From Deltaproteobacteria bacterium (GTDB taxonomy: Bacteria; Myxococcota_A; Polyangia; Polyangiales; Houyiibacteriaceae), in assembly GCA_017644045.1 (NCBI GenBank), contig JAEPMI010000010.1:124001-188000 (forward strand): DNA of 64,000 bases, written 5' to 3'. The notes below the pieces were generated by a model. The model was not told where the DNA came from. It searched no databases and was given only the letters and a program-made list of their open reading frames with translations. How positions within the stretch are numbered: position 1 is the first letter of the stretch; every line of letters starts with the position of its first letter. The position numbers were made by a program, and so were the translations under genes. Positions 22,676-30,891 of the stretch are shown one piece after another.

Positions 22676-23152
22676 TCAGCCCGCTGCGCGGTGGGCCTCG
22701 ATGGCCTCGATGACCTTGTCGACGTGGCCCTTCACGCGAACCTTCGGGAAGTGCTCGACGACTTTGCCGTCGGGTCCGATGACCACCGTCGACCGGATGA
22801 TGCCCATGAAGGTGCGCCCGTACATCTTCTTCTCGCCCCAGGCGTCGTACTTCTCGAGGACCTTGCCTTCGGGGTCGCTGAGCAGCGGGAAGTTGAGCTC
22901 CTGCTTGGTCGCGAACTTCTCGTGGCTCGCGATGGAGTCCTTGCTGACGCCGAGCACGACCGCGTCGAGCTTCTTCAGCTTCTTCTGCGCGTCGCGGAAG
23001 TCCTTCGCCTCCGTGGTGCAGCCCGGGGTGCTGTCCTTCGGATAGAAGTAGACGACGACGTACTTGCCGGCGAGGTCGCTGAGGCGGACCTTGCCGCCCT
23101 CGTGGCTGGGGAGGTTGAACGCGGGAGCCTTCTTGCCCTTGGTGATGGCCAT
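22676..23152 (-). CDS. bcp: Thioredoxin-dependent peroxiredoxin, Bcp/PrxQ family
   Basis: A 158-residue PrxQ-type thiol peroxidase. The peroxidatic Cys45 is in FYPKDSTPGCTTEA. The resolving cysteine found five residues later in many homologues is replaced (CTTEAKD), and no other cysteine exists in the protein, so it must work as a 1-Cys enzyme resolved by an external thiol. The ATG at 23152 has almost no leader after a candidate promoter (23160-23189), suggesting a leaderless or nearly leaderless message. It is divergent from the EEP-family gene. Confidence 0.94.
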   Translation of the reverse strand: MAITKGKKAPAFNLPSHEGGKVRLSDLAGKYVVVYFYPKDSTPGCTTEAKDFRDAQKKLKKLDAVVLGVSKDSIASHEKFATKQELNFPLLSDPEGKVLEKYDAWGEKKMYGRTFMGIIRSTVVIGPDGKVVEHFPKVRVKGHVDKVIEAIEAHRAAG

Positions 23153-23159
23153 GAGCGCT

Positions 23160-23189
23160 GCTGTAGAGCCAGCGGCGCGGGCGTGTCAA
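23160..23189 (-). promoter_or_regulatory. Candidate promoter of bcp, close to start codon
   Basis: TTGACA (23189-23184) is followed by an 18-base spacer and TACAGC (23165-23160); the bcp ATG is 7 bases further on. Transcription would start at or next to the A of the start codon. The -10 is a partial match. Confidence 0.4.
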
Positions 23190-23199
23190 CGTCGGCCGG

Positions 23200-23979
23200 G
23201 TGACGCAGGTGCACGTGCTCACTTGGAACCTGGACGGGCTGACCACGCGGCGGGTCGACCGCCGCGCCGAGGAGGCGTGCGTGGCGATGGTGCTCGGGCA
23301 GACGCTGCGCGAGGCGGTGGAGGGGAAGCCGAGTCGACCGCCGCCTCAGGTGATCGCGCTGCAGGAGGTCGTGAAGCGGATCCACCTGTCGACCCTTCGG
23401 CCGCACTTGGAGGCCGCAGGGTTCTCGTTGTTTCCGCCCGACCCGGCGCGCGAGGACGGGGACTACTCGATGATCGCCGCGCGCCCTCCGTGGACGCTGC
23501 TGCGAGGGCGCGACGGCGCGTTGACCGAGAGCCCGCTCGCGCGCCGCTGGGTCGAGGTCCAGCTGAGGCACGACGATGGCTCGCGCCTGCGGGTGATCAC
23601 CGCGCACCTCGAGAGCCTGCGAAGCGGCAGCGGCAGCCGGGCCGCGCAGGCCGCGGAGATCGACCGCATGCTCGGCGATCCCGATGCGCCACCGACCGTG
23701 TTCCTGGGCGACACCAACCTACGCGCGAGCGAGTGGCGAGCCATCCAGCGCGACCTCGCCATGCGCGACGCCTTCGACCTCGCGGGCCGCCCCCCGAGAC
23801 ACTCGCCCACCTGGTGGCCCCGCGACGACGACGGCAAACCCACCTACGAGCGCGGCTTCCGCTTCGACCGCATCTGGCTCGACCCCGGCCACGAATGGAC
23901 CGTCCAACGCTTCCAAACCCGCCGCCACCCCCGCATCAGCGACCACGCCGCCCTGGAAGCCCACTTGGCCCTCGAATGA
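23200..23979 (+). CDS. Endonuclease/exonuclease/phosphatase (EEP) family protein
   Basis: A 259-residue EEP-fold hydrolase. The metal and catalytic residues are seen in TWNLDG (8-13), ALQEVV (53-58), the ITAHLES segment near 144, the GDTN motif near 170 and the terminal ISDHAALEAHL with the catalytic His. The arrangement resembles TDP2-like phosphodiesterases; the true substrate (DNA, RNA, lipid headgroup) cannot be told. No signal peptide, so cytoplasmic. The GTG at 23200 is the likely start. Its stop codon forms part of the left arm of the palindrome at 23977-24044. Confidence 0.88.
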   Translation: MTQVHVLTWNLDGLTTRRVDRRAEEACVAMVLGQTLREAVEGKPSRPPPQVIALQEVVKRIHLSTLRPHLEAAGFSLFPPDPAREDGDYSMIAARPPWTLLRGRDGALTESPLARRWVEVQLRHDDGSRLRVITAHLESLRSGSGSRAAQAAEIDRMLGDPDAPPTVFLGDTNLRASEWRAIQRDLAMRDAFDLAGRPPRHSPTWWPRDDDGKPTYERGFRFDRIWLDPGHEWTVQRFQTRRHPRISDHAALEAHLALE

Positions 23980-24044
23980 CGGGGACAGGATCACCCCTCT
24001 CGCACCCCTGGTTTCAGGGGCTTCCGGGGGGTGTGTCCCCGTCA
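23977..24044. repeat. REP-like palindromic element (GGGGACA-headed)
   Basis: Perfect 11-base outer arms TGACGGGGACA (23977-23987) and TGTCCCCGTCA (24034-24044) enclose nested pairs CACCCC with GGGGTG and ACCCCTG with CAGGGG around GTTT. The 68-base element lies between two convergent genes (EEP gene and folD) and can act as terminator for both. The GGGGACA head recalls REP sequences mobilised by RAYT transposases; no transposase is in the window. A related head occurs in the inverted repeats at 45721 and 46604. Confidence 0.7.
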
Positions 24045-24059
24045 ATTCAGGTGCGGTGG

Positions 24060-24908
24060 CTACGCCTCGCGGCGCTCGGCGGCGGTGACGGTGTTGGAGA
24101 GGAGCATGGCGATGGTCATGGGGCCGACGCCGCCTGGGACCGGGGTGATCCATGCGGCGTTCTCGGCGGCAGTGGCGTACTCGACGTCGCCGATGAGGTT
24201 GCCGTCGTCGCTGCGGTTGATGCCGACGTCGATGACGACGGCGCCCTGCTTCACCCACTCGCCGCGCACGATCTCCGGCCACCCCACGGCCGCGATGACG
24301 ACGTCGGACTCGCGCACTCGCGCTTCGAGATCCGCCGTCCGCGAGTGCGCGATGGTCACGGTCGCGTTCGCCGCGAGCAACATCAGCGCGATGGGCTTGC
24401 CCACCAGCGCGCTCCGCCCGATCACCAGGGCCCGCTTCCCGCTGAGCTCGACCCCCGTCTCCGCGATGAGCCGCATGCACCCCGATGGCGTGCACGGCTG
24501 CAGCCCCGGACGCCCCTCCTGCAGGAGCCCAGCGTTCATCGGCGTCAGCCCGTCCACGTCCTTGCCGACGTCGATGGCGTCGATGACCGGCTGCGCGTCG
24601 AGCCCGTCCGGCAGCGGCAGCTGCACCAGGATCCCGTCGATGGCCGGGTCGGCGTTCAGCTTCGACACGAGCCCCTCCAAGTCCGCCTGCGAGGTGTCGC
24701 CCGGCAGCCGGTGGACCTTGCCCTCGAGTCCAGCCTTGCCGGCCGCGCGCTCCTTCATCTTCACGTAGACCTGCGACGCGGGGTCGTCGCCCACCAGCAC
24801 CACGTGGAGCCCGGGCTTGCGCCCGTGGGCCGAAGCGAACGCCTCGGCCCGCTCCTTGACCTCCGCACGCACCTTCTTCGCGATCGCCTTGCCGTCGAGC
24901 ACCGTCAT
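24060..24908 (-). CDS. folD: Bifunctional methylenetetrahydrofolate dehydrogenase/cyclohydrolase
   Basis: FolD oxidises 5,10-methylene-THF with NADP and hydrolyses the product to 10-formyl-THF, supplying one-carbon units for purines and formyl-Met. The 282-residue protein has the YVxxK catalytic motif (Tyr48, Lys52), the ILVQLPLP segment, the DVDGL region, the NADP loop GRSALVGKP and the final TPVPGGVGPMT signature. The ATG at 24908 fits the family start. It is divergent from ileS, 85 bases apart, and ends against the palindrome at 23977-24044. Confidence 0.97.
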   Translation of the reverse strand: MTVLDGKAIAKKVRAEVKERAEAFASAHGRKPGLHVVLVGDDPASQVYVKMKERAAGKAGLEGKVHRLPGDTSQADLEGLVSKLNADPAIDGILVQLPLPDGLDAQPVIDAIDVGKDVDGLTPMNAGLLQEGRPGLQPCTPSGCMRLIAETGVELSGKRALVIGRSALVGKPIALMLLAANATVTIAHSRTADLEARVRESDVVIAAVGWPEIVRGEWVKQGAVVIDVGINRSDDGNLIGDVEYATAAENAAWITPVPGGVGPMTIAMLLSNTVTAAERREA

Positions 24909-24993
24909 GGGCCCGCATCTAGCACAGGCCCCCATCCACCGGAACCGCCCTTCCCCGTCGACGAGAGCCGCTCTCCGCGTTATGAGGGCGCCC

Positions 24994-27900
24994 ATGGCCA
25001 GCCAGCCCTTCGATGACGTCTCCCCCCAGGTCGATCTCGCCGAGCTCGACCGCGAGATCCAGTCGCTCTGGGACGACGGCCAGATTTTCGAGAAGACGCT
25101 CGCGCAGAACGCCGAGGGCAAGCCCTTCGTCTTCTACGAGGGCCCGCCGACCGCCAACGGCATGCCCCACCCGGGCCACGTGCTCACCCGCGTGATGAAG
25201 GACGTCTTCCTCCGCTACCAGTCGATGCGCGGCCGCTACGTGCCGCGTCGCGCCGGCTGGGACACCCACGGCCTGCCGGTCGAGGTGGAGGTCGAGAAGT
25301 CGCTCGGCATCAGCGGCCGCGAGGCCATCGCCGAGTTCGGCGTCGAGCCCTTCGCCAAGGAGTGCATCGAGAGCGTCTTCAAGTACATCGAGCACTGGCG
25401 GACGATGACCCGCCGCATCGGCTTCTGGGTCGATCTCGACGACGCCTACGTCACCTTCCACTCGAGCTACGTCCAGAGCGTCTGGTGGGCGCTCAAGCGC
25501 CTCTTCGACGAGGGCCTCCTCTACCAGGACTACAAGGTCGTCTGGTGGTGGGCTCAGGGCGGCACCGCGCTCAGCGCCGGCGAGGTCGGTCAGGGCTACA
25601 AGGAGGTCGACGACCCCTCGGTGATGGTCCGCTTCCCCGTGAAGGGCGTCGAGAACACCAGCTTCCTCGCGTGGACCACCACGCCGTGGACCCTGCCCTC
25701 GAACATCGCCCTCGCCGTGAAGGCCGACGCGCCCTACGTGACGCTGAAGCTCGAGGACGGCACCCAGGTCGTGCTCGCCGAGGCGCTCGTGCCGAAGGTG
25801 ATCGGCGACGCAGCCCACACCGTCGTCGAGACCAAGCCCGGCTCCGAGTGGGTCGGCGCCGAGTACGAGCCGCCCTTCCGCTACGCCGAGCCCGAAGGCG
25901 GCCCCGCCCACCGCGTGATCGAAGCCGACTTCGTCGAGCTGAGCACCGGCTCGGGCATGGTCCACCTCGCGCCCGCCTTCGGTGAGGACGACTTCCGCGT
26001 CTGCCGCGCCGAGGGCCTCGGCTTCCTCCAGCTCGTGAAGCCCGACGGCACCTTCCCGCCCGAGGTCACCGACTTCGCCGGCCGCTTCTGCAAGGAGGCC
26101 GACCGCGACATCATCCGCAATCTTCGCTCCCGCGAGCTCCTCTTCAAGGAAGAGGTCTACCGGCACGAGTACCCCTTCAGCTGGCGGAAGATGGACGACC
26201 CGCTGATCCAGTACGCCCGCACGAGCTGGTTCATCCGCACCACCGAGCGCATCGACGAGGTGAAGGCGAACAACCAGCACGTGAACTGGGAGCCGGAGCA
26301 CATCAAGGACGGCCGCTTCGGTCAGTTCCTCGAGGGCAACGTCGACTGGGCGCTCAGCCGCGAGCGCTTCTGGGGCACGCCCCTGCCCATCTGGATCAAC
26401 GACGAGACCGGCGCGATGGACTGCGTCGGCTCGGTCGCCGAGATCCTCGAGCGCAACCCCGACGCGTTCGCCCATTTCGAGGCCGCCAAGAAGGCCGACC
26501 CCGAGCTCCGCGAGGACCTGATGGTCCACAAGCCGTGGATCGACGAGGTCACCTGGACGAAGGACGGCGAGGCCGGCACCTACCGCCGCGTCCCCGAGGT
26601 GATCGACTGCTGGTTCGACTCCGGCTGCATGCCCTTCGCGCAGTGGGGCTACCCGCACCAGAACGAAGATGAGCTCGAGAAGTTCTACCCCGCCGACTTC
26701 ATCACCGAGGCCGTCGATCAGACGCGCGGCTGGTTCTACTCGCTGATGATGATCAACACGCTCCTCTTCGGCGAGACGCAGGAGAACCCGCACCCGTTCA
26801 AGAACTGCTTCGTGATGGGTCTGATGACCGACGCGAAGGGAAAGAAGCTCAGCAAGCGGGACAAGAACTACACCGACCCGCTGGTGCTCATGGACCAGGT
26901 CGGCGCCGACGCCGTCCGCTGGGCGCTCTACGCCAACACGGTCCCCGGCCAGAACACACGCTTCCACGACAAGGCCGCGACCGACGCGGTCCGCGAGCTC
27001 ATCCTCAAGGTCTGGAACGTCTACAGCTTCTTCACGAGCTACGCGAACATCGACGGCTGGACTCCCGCCGACTCGCCGGCGCTCGCCGAGCGCGACGACC
27101 TCGACCGGTGGATCCTCGCCGAGCTCGACCACACGGTCCGCAAGGTCCGCGGCGAGCTGGACCAGTACAAGAGCCACATCGCCGTTCGCCACCTGATCGG
27201 CTTCGTGGACTCGCTCTCGAACTGGTACGTGCGCCGCAACCGCGACCGCTTCTGGGCCAAGGGCGACTCGAGCAACAAGAGCGCGGCCTTCGCGACCCTC
27301 TACGAGGTGCTCGCGGATCTCACCAAGCTCCTCGCGCCCTTCGTCCCCTACGTGACCGACAAGGTCTTCCAGGGACTGGTGCGCCGGCAGGATCCATCGG
27401 CGGTCGCCTCGGTCCACCTGGCCGACTACCCGGAGCCGGACGACGCACGCGTCGACGACGACCTGCGCCACGCCGTCGCGCTCGCGCGCGAAGTGGTCAC
27501 GGCCGGCAGCCGGGTGCGCAACGAACACAAGCTCAAGGTCCGCCAGCCGCTCGGCGAGGCCATCGTGGTCGTCGCCGACGAGGCCGAGCGCGCCGCCATC
27601 GAGCGCTTCGCCGCCGCCATCCGCGAGGAGCTCAACGTGCAGACGCTGAGCTTCACCGAGGACGCGACGCGCTACGTGACCTTCGAGCTGCTCCCGAACT
27701 TCCGGGCGCTGGGCCCGAAGCTCGGCAAGCGCATGCCCCTCCTCAAGAAGGCCCTCGGCCAGCTCGAAGGCGGCAAGGTCTACGGCGAGCTGCAGGACAC
27801 GGGCAAGCTCGTGGTCGCCCTCGACGGCGACGACGTGGAGCTCGGGACCGACGACGTGCAGGCGCGCCTGCATGCCAAGGAAGGCTTCGCTGCGGCGAGC

Positions 27901-28203
27901 GAAGGCGGCCACGTGGTGGTGCTCGACACCAACATCACGGACGACCTGCGTCGCGCGATGCTCGCCCGCGAGGTGGTCAGCCGCGTCCAGAAGGCGCGCA
28001 AGGAAGCCGAGCTCGCGTTCGACGACCGCATCCACCTCACCTGGCAGTGCGAGGGCGAGCTGGCCGACGCGATCGACGAGCACGGTGAGGCGATCGCCGG
28101 CGAGACGCTCGCGAGCGGCATCGAGCGCGGCGCGGGCGTCGGTGAAGCGGTCGAGACCGAGGTCGAGGGCACGCCGCTGACGATCTCGATCCGCGTGGTT
28201 TGA
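24994..28203 (+). CDS. ileS: Isoleucyl-tRNA synthetase, eukaryote-like (type 2)
   Basis: A 1069-residue class I synthetase that charges tRNA-Ile. The HIGH-type motif is HPGH (59-62) and the KMSKS-type loop is KLSKR at about 616-620. Sequence around GLPVEVEVEKSLGISGRE and RIGFWVDLDDAYVTFHSSYVQ matches the type 2 group shared with eukaryotes and archaea, known for low mupirocin sensitivity. Near residue 185, where many relatives have a CPRCGT zinc site, this protein has WAQGGT, so that metal site is lost. The CP1 editing domain is present (WTTTPWTLPSN). The ATG at 24994 has GAGGG 8 bases upstream; an in-frame ATG at 24982 is less favoured. Confidence 0.96.
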   Translation: MASQPFDDVSPQVDLAELDREIQSLWDDGQIFEKTLAQNAEGKPFVFYEGPPTANGMPHPGHVLTRVMKDVFLRYQSMRGRYVPRRAGWDTHGLPVEVEVEKSLGISGREAIAEFGVEPFAKECIESVFKYIEHWRTMTRRIGFWVDLDDAYVTFHSSYVQSVWWALKRLFDEGLLYQDYKVVWWWAQGGTALSAGEVGQGYKEVDDPSVMVRFPVKGVENTSFLAWTTTPWTLPSNIALAVKADAPYVTLKLEDGTQVVLAEALVPKVIGDAAHTVVETKPGSEWVGAEYEPPFRYAEPEGGPAHRVIEADFVELSTGSGMVHLAPAFGEDDFRVCRAEGLGFLQLVKPDGTFPPEVTDFAGRFCKEADRDIIRNLRSRELLFKEEVYRHEYPFSWRKMDDPLIQYARTSWFIRTTERIDEVKANNQHVNWEPEHIKDGRFGQFLEGNVDWALSRERFWGTPLPIWINDETGAMDCVGSVAEILERNPDAFAHFEAAKKADPELREDLMVHKPWIDEVTWTKDGEAGTYRRVPEVIDCWFDSGCMPFAQWGYPHQNEDELEKFYPADFITEAVDQTRGWFYSLMMINTLLFGETQENPHPFKNCFVMGLMTDAKGKKLSKRDKNYTDPLVLMDQVGADAVRWALYANTVPGQNTRFHDKAATDAVRELILKVWNVYSFFTSYANIDGWTPADSPALAERDDLDRWILAELDHTVRKVRGELDQYKSHIAVRHLIGFVDSLSNWYVRRNRDRFWAKGDSSNKSAAFATLYEVLADLTKLLAPFVPYVTDKVFQGLVRRQDPSAVASVHLADYPEPDDARVDDDLRHAVALAREVVTAGSRVRNEHKLKVRQPLGEAIVVVADEAERAAIERFAAAIREELNVQTLSFTEDATRYVTFELLPNFRALGPKLGKRMPLLKKALGQLEGGKVYGELQDTGKLVVALDGDDVELGTDDVQARLHAKEGFAAASEGGHVVVLDTNITDDLRRAMLAREVVSRVQKARKEAELAFDDRIHLTWQCEGELADAIDEHGEAIAGETLASGIERGAGVGEAVETEVEGTPLTISIRVV

Positions 28204-28213
28204 TTCTTGCTCC

Positions 28214-28276
28214 TTCTCCAAGGGACGGGTGCCCACGGCACACGCTGACACGCGTGCACCCGAACCCCTTGGAGAA
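28214..28276 (+). promoter_or_regulatory. Long hairpin that covers the ribosome site of the Cys-rich lipoprotein gene
   Basis: Perfect 11-base arms TTCTCCAAGGG (28214-28224) and CCCTTGGAGAA (28266-28276) continue inward as a seven-base stem (28226-28232 with 28256-28262) over a 23-base loop. The right arm contains the GGAG ribosome site of the gene starting at 28280, so the folded RNA would block its translation. The left arm starts 11 bases after the ileS stop. It may also act as the ileS terminator, or be a switch. Confidence 0.6.
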
Positions 28277-28279
28277 CCG

Positions 28280-29164
28280 ATGAGAACCGCCTGGACGATC
28301 GCCCCCCTGCTGCTGGCCGCTGCCGCCTGCGGCAACTCCCACTCCCCCGATGACGACATGGGGATGGGTTGCCACTCGGATTTCGCGGCTCCGCACCTCT
28401 GCTTCATCGACGAGTGCTGTGAGGCCACCGAGCGTGCGACCTTCGACCCGACCAGCTGCTCCTACGAGTGCACGCGAGGGTCCCAGACCTGCACGCCAGC
28501 TCCCGGATGCGGCACCTGCGGCGACGAGCCGGACGCCGGTCCTGTCGATCGGCGCTGCTTCGGCGGACCCTGCTGCGACGACGTGATGAACGCCACGCGC
28601 AACGCGGAGTGCGACTACGAGTGTCCCGACGGCTACTCGCAGGTCTGCGAGCCCGACCCGTCCGCCTTCTGCGCGCCCAGCCCGCGCGCCTGTGAGGTCC
28701 CCTCGGACTGCGTCGTCACCGCCAACACCTGCTGCGGCGAGTGCGGACAGGCCACCTTGGAGGGCTCGACCTCGGTCAACGAGGACTTCCTCGAGACCTA
28801 CCGCGACAGCCTCTGCGGCGACGAGGAACCCATCTGTCCCGCGTGCGCGCAATCGCCCAACCCGGACCTCGTCCCCACCTGCGCAGGCGGCATCTGTGAG
28901 GTGATCGACGTCGGCGCCCTCTCCATCAGCGAGTGCTCGAGCTCGGACGAGTGCCGTGTCCGTACGGTCGATTGCTGCGAGTGCGGCGGCTCGACCGACC
29001 CAGGCTCGCTCATCGCCATCCGCACCGACGCCGAAGGGTTCTACAGCGCCCAGGTCTGCGACCCCGAGTTCGGCTGCCCCGAGTGCGCGCCGGTCTATCC
29101 GGCGGACGTGGATGCCGTGTGCCTGGATGGCCGCTGCACCCTGGTCTACGAGGACTCCCCGTGA
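28280..29164 (+). CDS. Cys-rich lipoprotein A of a tandem paralogous pair
   Basis: A 294-residue predicted lipoprotein: signal MRTAWTIAPLLLAAAAC with lipobox, then a short Asp/Met linker and a mature region with about 36 cysteines. Modules such as CFIDECCEAT, CVVTANTCCGECG and RTVDCCECGGSTDPGSLIA recur in the next gene, with which it shares the whole layout. No known domain name applies; a rigid disulphide-rich surface protein is expected. The ATG at 28280 has TTGGAGAA just upstream, but this site is paired in the hairpin 28214-28276. Its stop overlaps the next start (GTGA). Confidence 0.85.
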   Translation: MRTAWTIAPLLLAAAACGNSHSPDDDMGMGCHSDFAAPHLCFIDECCEATERATFDPTSCSYECTRGSQTCTPAPGCGTCGDEPDAGPVDRRCFGGPCCDDVMNATRNAECDYECPDGYSQVCEPDPSAFCAPSPRACEVPSDCVVTANTCCGECGQATLEGSTSVNEDFLETYRDSLCGDEEPICPACAQSPNPDLVPTCAGGICEVIDVGALSISECSSSDECRVRTVDCCECGGSTDPGSLIAIRTDAEGFYSAQVCDPEFGCPECAPVYPADVDAVCLDGRCTLVYEDSP

Positions 29165-30081
29165 AGCGCGGGCTGCTGGCCTTCCTCGTCATCGCGGGCT
29201 GCACCTGCGAGCTCGACGATCCGCCGCCGAGCACCGACACGCCACCGATCCCGCCCGGCTGCGGACGACTCGCGATCCCCACCTGCTGGGACGACTGCTG
29301 CTCGACCTCCAGGTCCCCGTTCATCGACGAGTCCACCTGCAACGCGACCTGCCCGAGCGGCACCCGCCCCTTCTTCGACGCCTGCACGCCAGCGCCAGCG
29401 TGCACCGACGGCTTCTTTCCGCCGCCCTGCATGGAAGGCCCAGATGCCGGCCCGCCACCGCTCTGCCGTGGAGGCGAGTGCTGCGACACGATGTTCCCCG
29501 CGTTCTTCGACGCGGCCACGTGTCGCTACACGTGCGGTGCCGGCACGTCGTTCAGCTGCACCCCGGATCCCGTCGCCTGCGACGACGATCTCCGCGCCTG
29601 CACCGAGACGTCCGACTGCGTCGTCACCGACAACCAGTGCTGCCACGTCTGTGGCGACCCCTCGCTCGAGGACCGCACGGCCGTCCATCGCGAGAACGTC
29701 AGCGAGCTCCGGCTGCGCCTCTGCGACGGCGATCCCTCGCCCGAGTGTGACTCGTGCGAGACCGGTTGGAACGCGTCCATCATCCCGACCTGCCAGGCCA
29801 GCGCCTGCGCCGCCGTGGACATCTCGCGCCTGCCGATGGCCGCCTGCACCACCAACGACGACTGCATGATGCGCGCCCGCGAGTGCTGCGAATGTGGAGC
29901 ACGGACGGAGCTCGATTCGCTGATCGCCCTTCGCCCGGACGGGTTGCTCGACTACCTCGGGCTGATCTGTGACACGGACGCCATCTGCGACGACTGCGTG
30001 CCCACCTACCCGGACGGCGTCGAGGCCGCCTGCGTGAGCGGGGTCTGCGAAGTGGTGTTCACGCCCGATTCCGGCGGCTGA
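29161..30081 (+). CDS. Cys-rich lipoprotein B of a tandem paralogous pair
   Basis: A 306-residue paralogue of the preceding protein. The GTG at 29161 overlaps the upstream stop by 4 bases. The signal MKRGLLAFLVIAGC has a lipobox. Shared landmarks are DECC/DDCC near the start, GGxCCD, SDCVVT(A/D)N followed by CC, SLIA-R-D near residue 260 and a final YPxxVxAxC segment. The two proteins are clearly an old duplication, with divergence mainly in the linkers. Coupled translation implies similar amounts; they may form a pair on the cell surface. Function unknown. Confidence 0.85.
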   Translation: MKRGLLAFLVIAGCTCELDDPPPSTDTPPIPPGCGRLAIPTCWDDCCSTSRSPFIDESTCNATCPSGTRPFFDACTPAPACTDGFFPPPCMEGPDAGPPPLCRGGECCDTMFPAFFDAATCRYTCGAGTSFSCTPDPVACDDDLRACTETSDCVVTDNQCCHVCGDPSLEDRTAVHRENVSELRLRLCDGDPSPECDSCETGWNASIIPTCQASACAAVDISRLPMAACTTNDDCMMRARECCECGARTELDSLIALRPDGLLDYLGLICDTDAICDDCVPTYPDGVEAACVSGVCEVVFTPDSGG

Positions 30082-30137
30082 GCCGAGCGGAACCGAGGGC
30101 TGGGCCTCTCGGCCACACCGTGCTAGCCAGTGTCCCC

Positions 30138-30872
30138 GTGACCGACAGCCCTGCCAACGAGGAGCGCGACGCGAAGGCCGAGAAGGCCCAGAAGGCCGAC
30201 GCGAAGAAGCCCGCGTCGCCCACGCCGCGTACCAAGAAGGCGCTCGTCTTCTGCCTGATCGGCACCGCCGCGCTCCTGGCCGCCGATCTCGGCTCGAAGG
30301 CCTGGGCTCTCGAGGAGCTCTCCACGGAGCGGATGAGCGAGCCCCCGCCGGTCTGCGAGACCGACGACCACGGCTACATGCGGCCCCAGCGGCTGAACAC
30401 CCGCGAGCCCTTCGTCATCCTCGAGAACCACATGGAGCTCCGCTACGCGGAGAACTGTGGCGCCGCCTTCGGCTTGCTTCGCGACGCGCCCTCGATCGCC
30501 CGCCACGCGGTCTTCGGGACCGCGGCGGTCGCCGCGACGATCGCGCTCTTGTGGATGTTCTGGACCGGCCGGGGTGGCGGCGCCTTCGCCTGGAGCGTCC
30601 CCTTCATCGTCTCCGGTGCCCTCGGAAACCTCGCCGACCGCTTGAGGCTCGGCTACGTCGTGGACTTCATCCGGGTCTACTGGGAGACCGACCTACCATG
30701 GGTCGGCACCCAATGGCCGACCTTCAACATCGCGGACGTGACCATCACCATCGGCATCATCCTGCTGCTGGTGGACGGTCAGAAGCAGAGCCGCGCCGAG
30801 AAGGCCGCCGAGAAGGCGGAGAAGGCCAAGGGCAAGAACGAGCCCGCCGACGGCGCGAAGGCAGGCGCCTGA
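30138..30872 (+). CDS. lspA: Lipoprotein signal peptidase (signal peptidase II)
   Basis: An inner-membrane aspartic protease that removes the signal peptide of diacylglyceryl-modified prolipoproteins. Four membrane segments are visible; the catalytic aspartates lie in GNLADRLRLGYVVDF and FNIADVTITIG, and ENCGAAFGL is the conserved N-x-G-A-A-F region. It is about 245 residues, longer than the usual 160-170, due to a charged Lys/Ala-rich N-terminus, a loop after the first segment and a Lys/Ala/Glu C-terminal tail. The GTG at 30138 is chosen; a GTG at 30120 is possible. lgt follows after 19 bases, so the two processing enzymes are co-expressed. Confidence 0.93.
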   Translation: MTDSPANEERDAKAEKAQKADAKKPASPTPRTKKALVFCLIGTAALLAADLGSKAWALEELSTERMSEPPPVCETDDHGYMRPQRLNTREPFVILENHMELRYAENCGAAFGLLRDAPSIARHAVFGTAAVAATIALLWMFWTGRGGGAFAWSVPFIVSGALGNLADRLRLGYVVDFIRVYWETDLPWVGTQWPTFNIADVTITIGIILLLVDGQKQSRAEKAAEKAEKAKGKNEPADGAKAGA

Positions 30873-30891
30873 TTCCCGCCGAGGAGCGGCC

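Noticed and set aside
28229-28279. Start of the first Cys-rich lipoprotein at an upstream ATG (28229)
   Set aside because: It would put 17 residues ahead of the signal peptide and lie inside the hairpin loop; the ATG at 28280 has the ribosome site and a proper n-region.
24919-28428. A frame of about 1170 codons antisense to ileS
   Set aside because: It mirrors the codons of ileS and reads as repetitive Leu/Val/Glu/Arg sequence without any domain.
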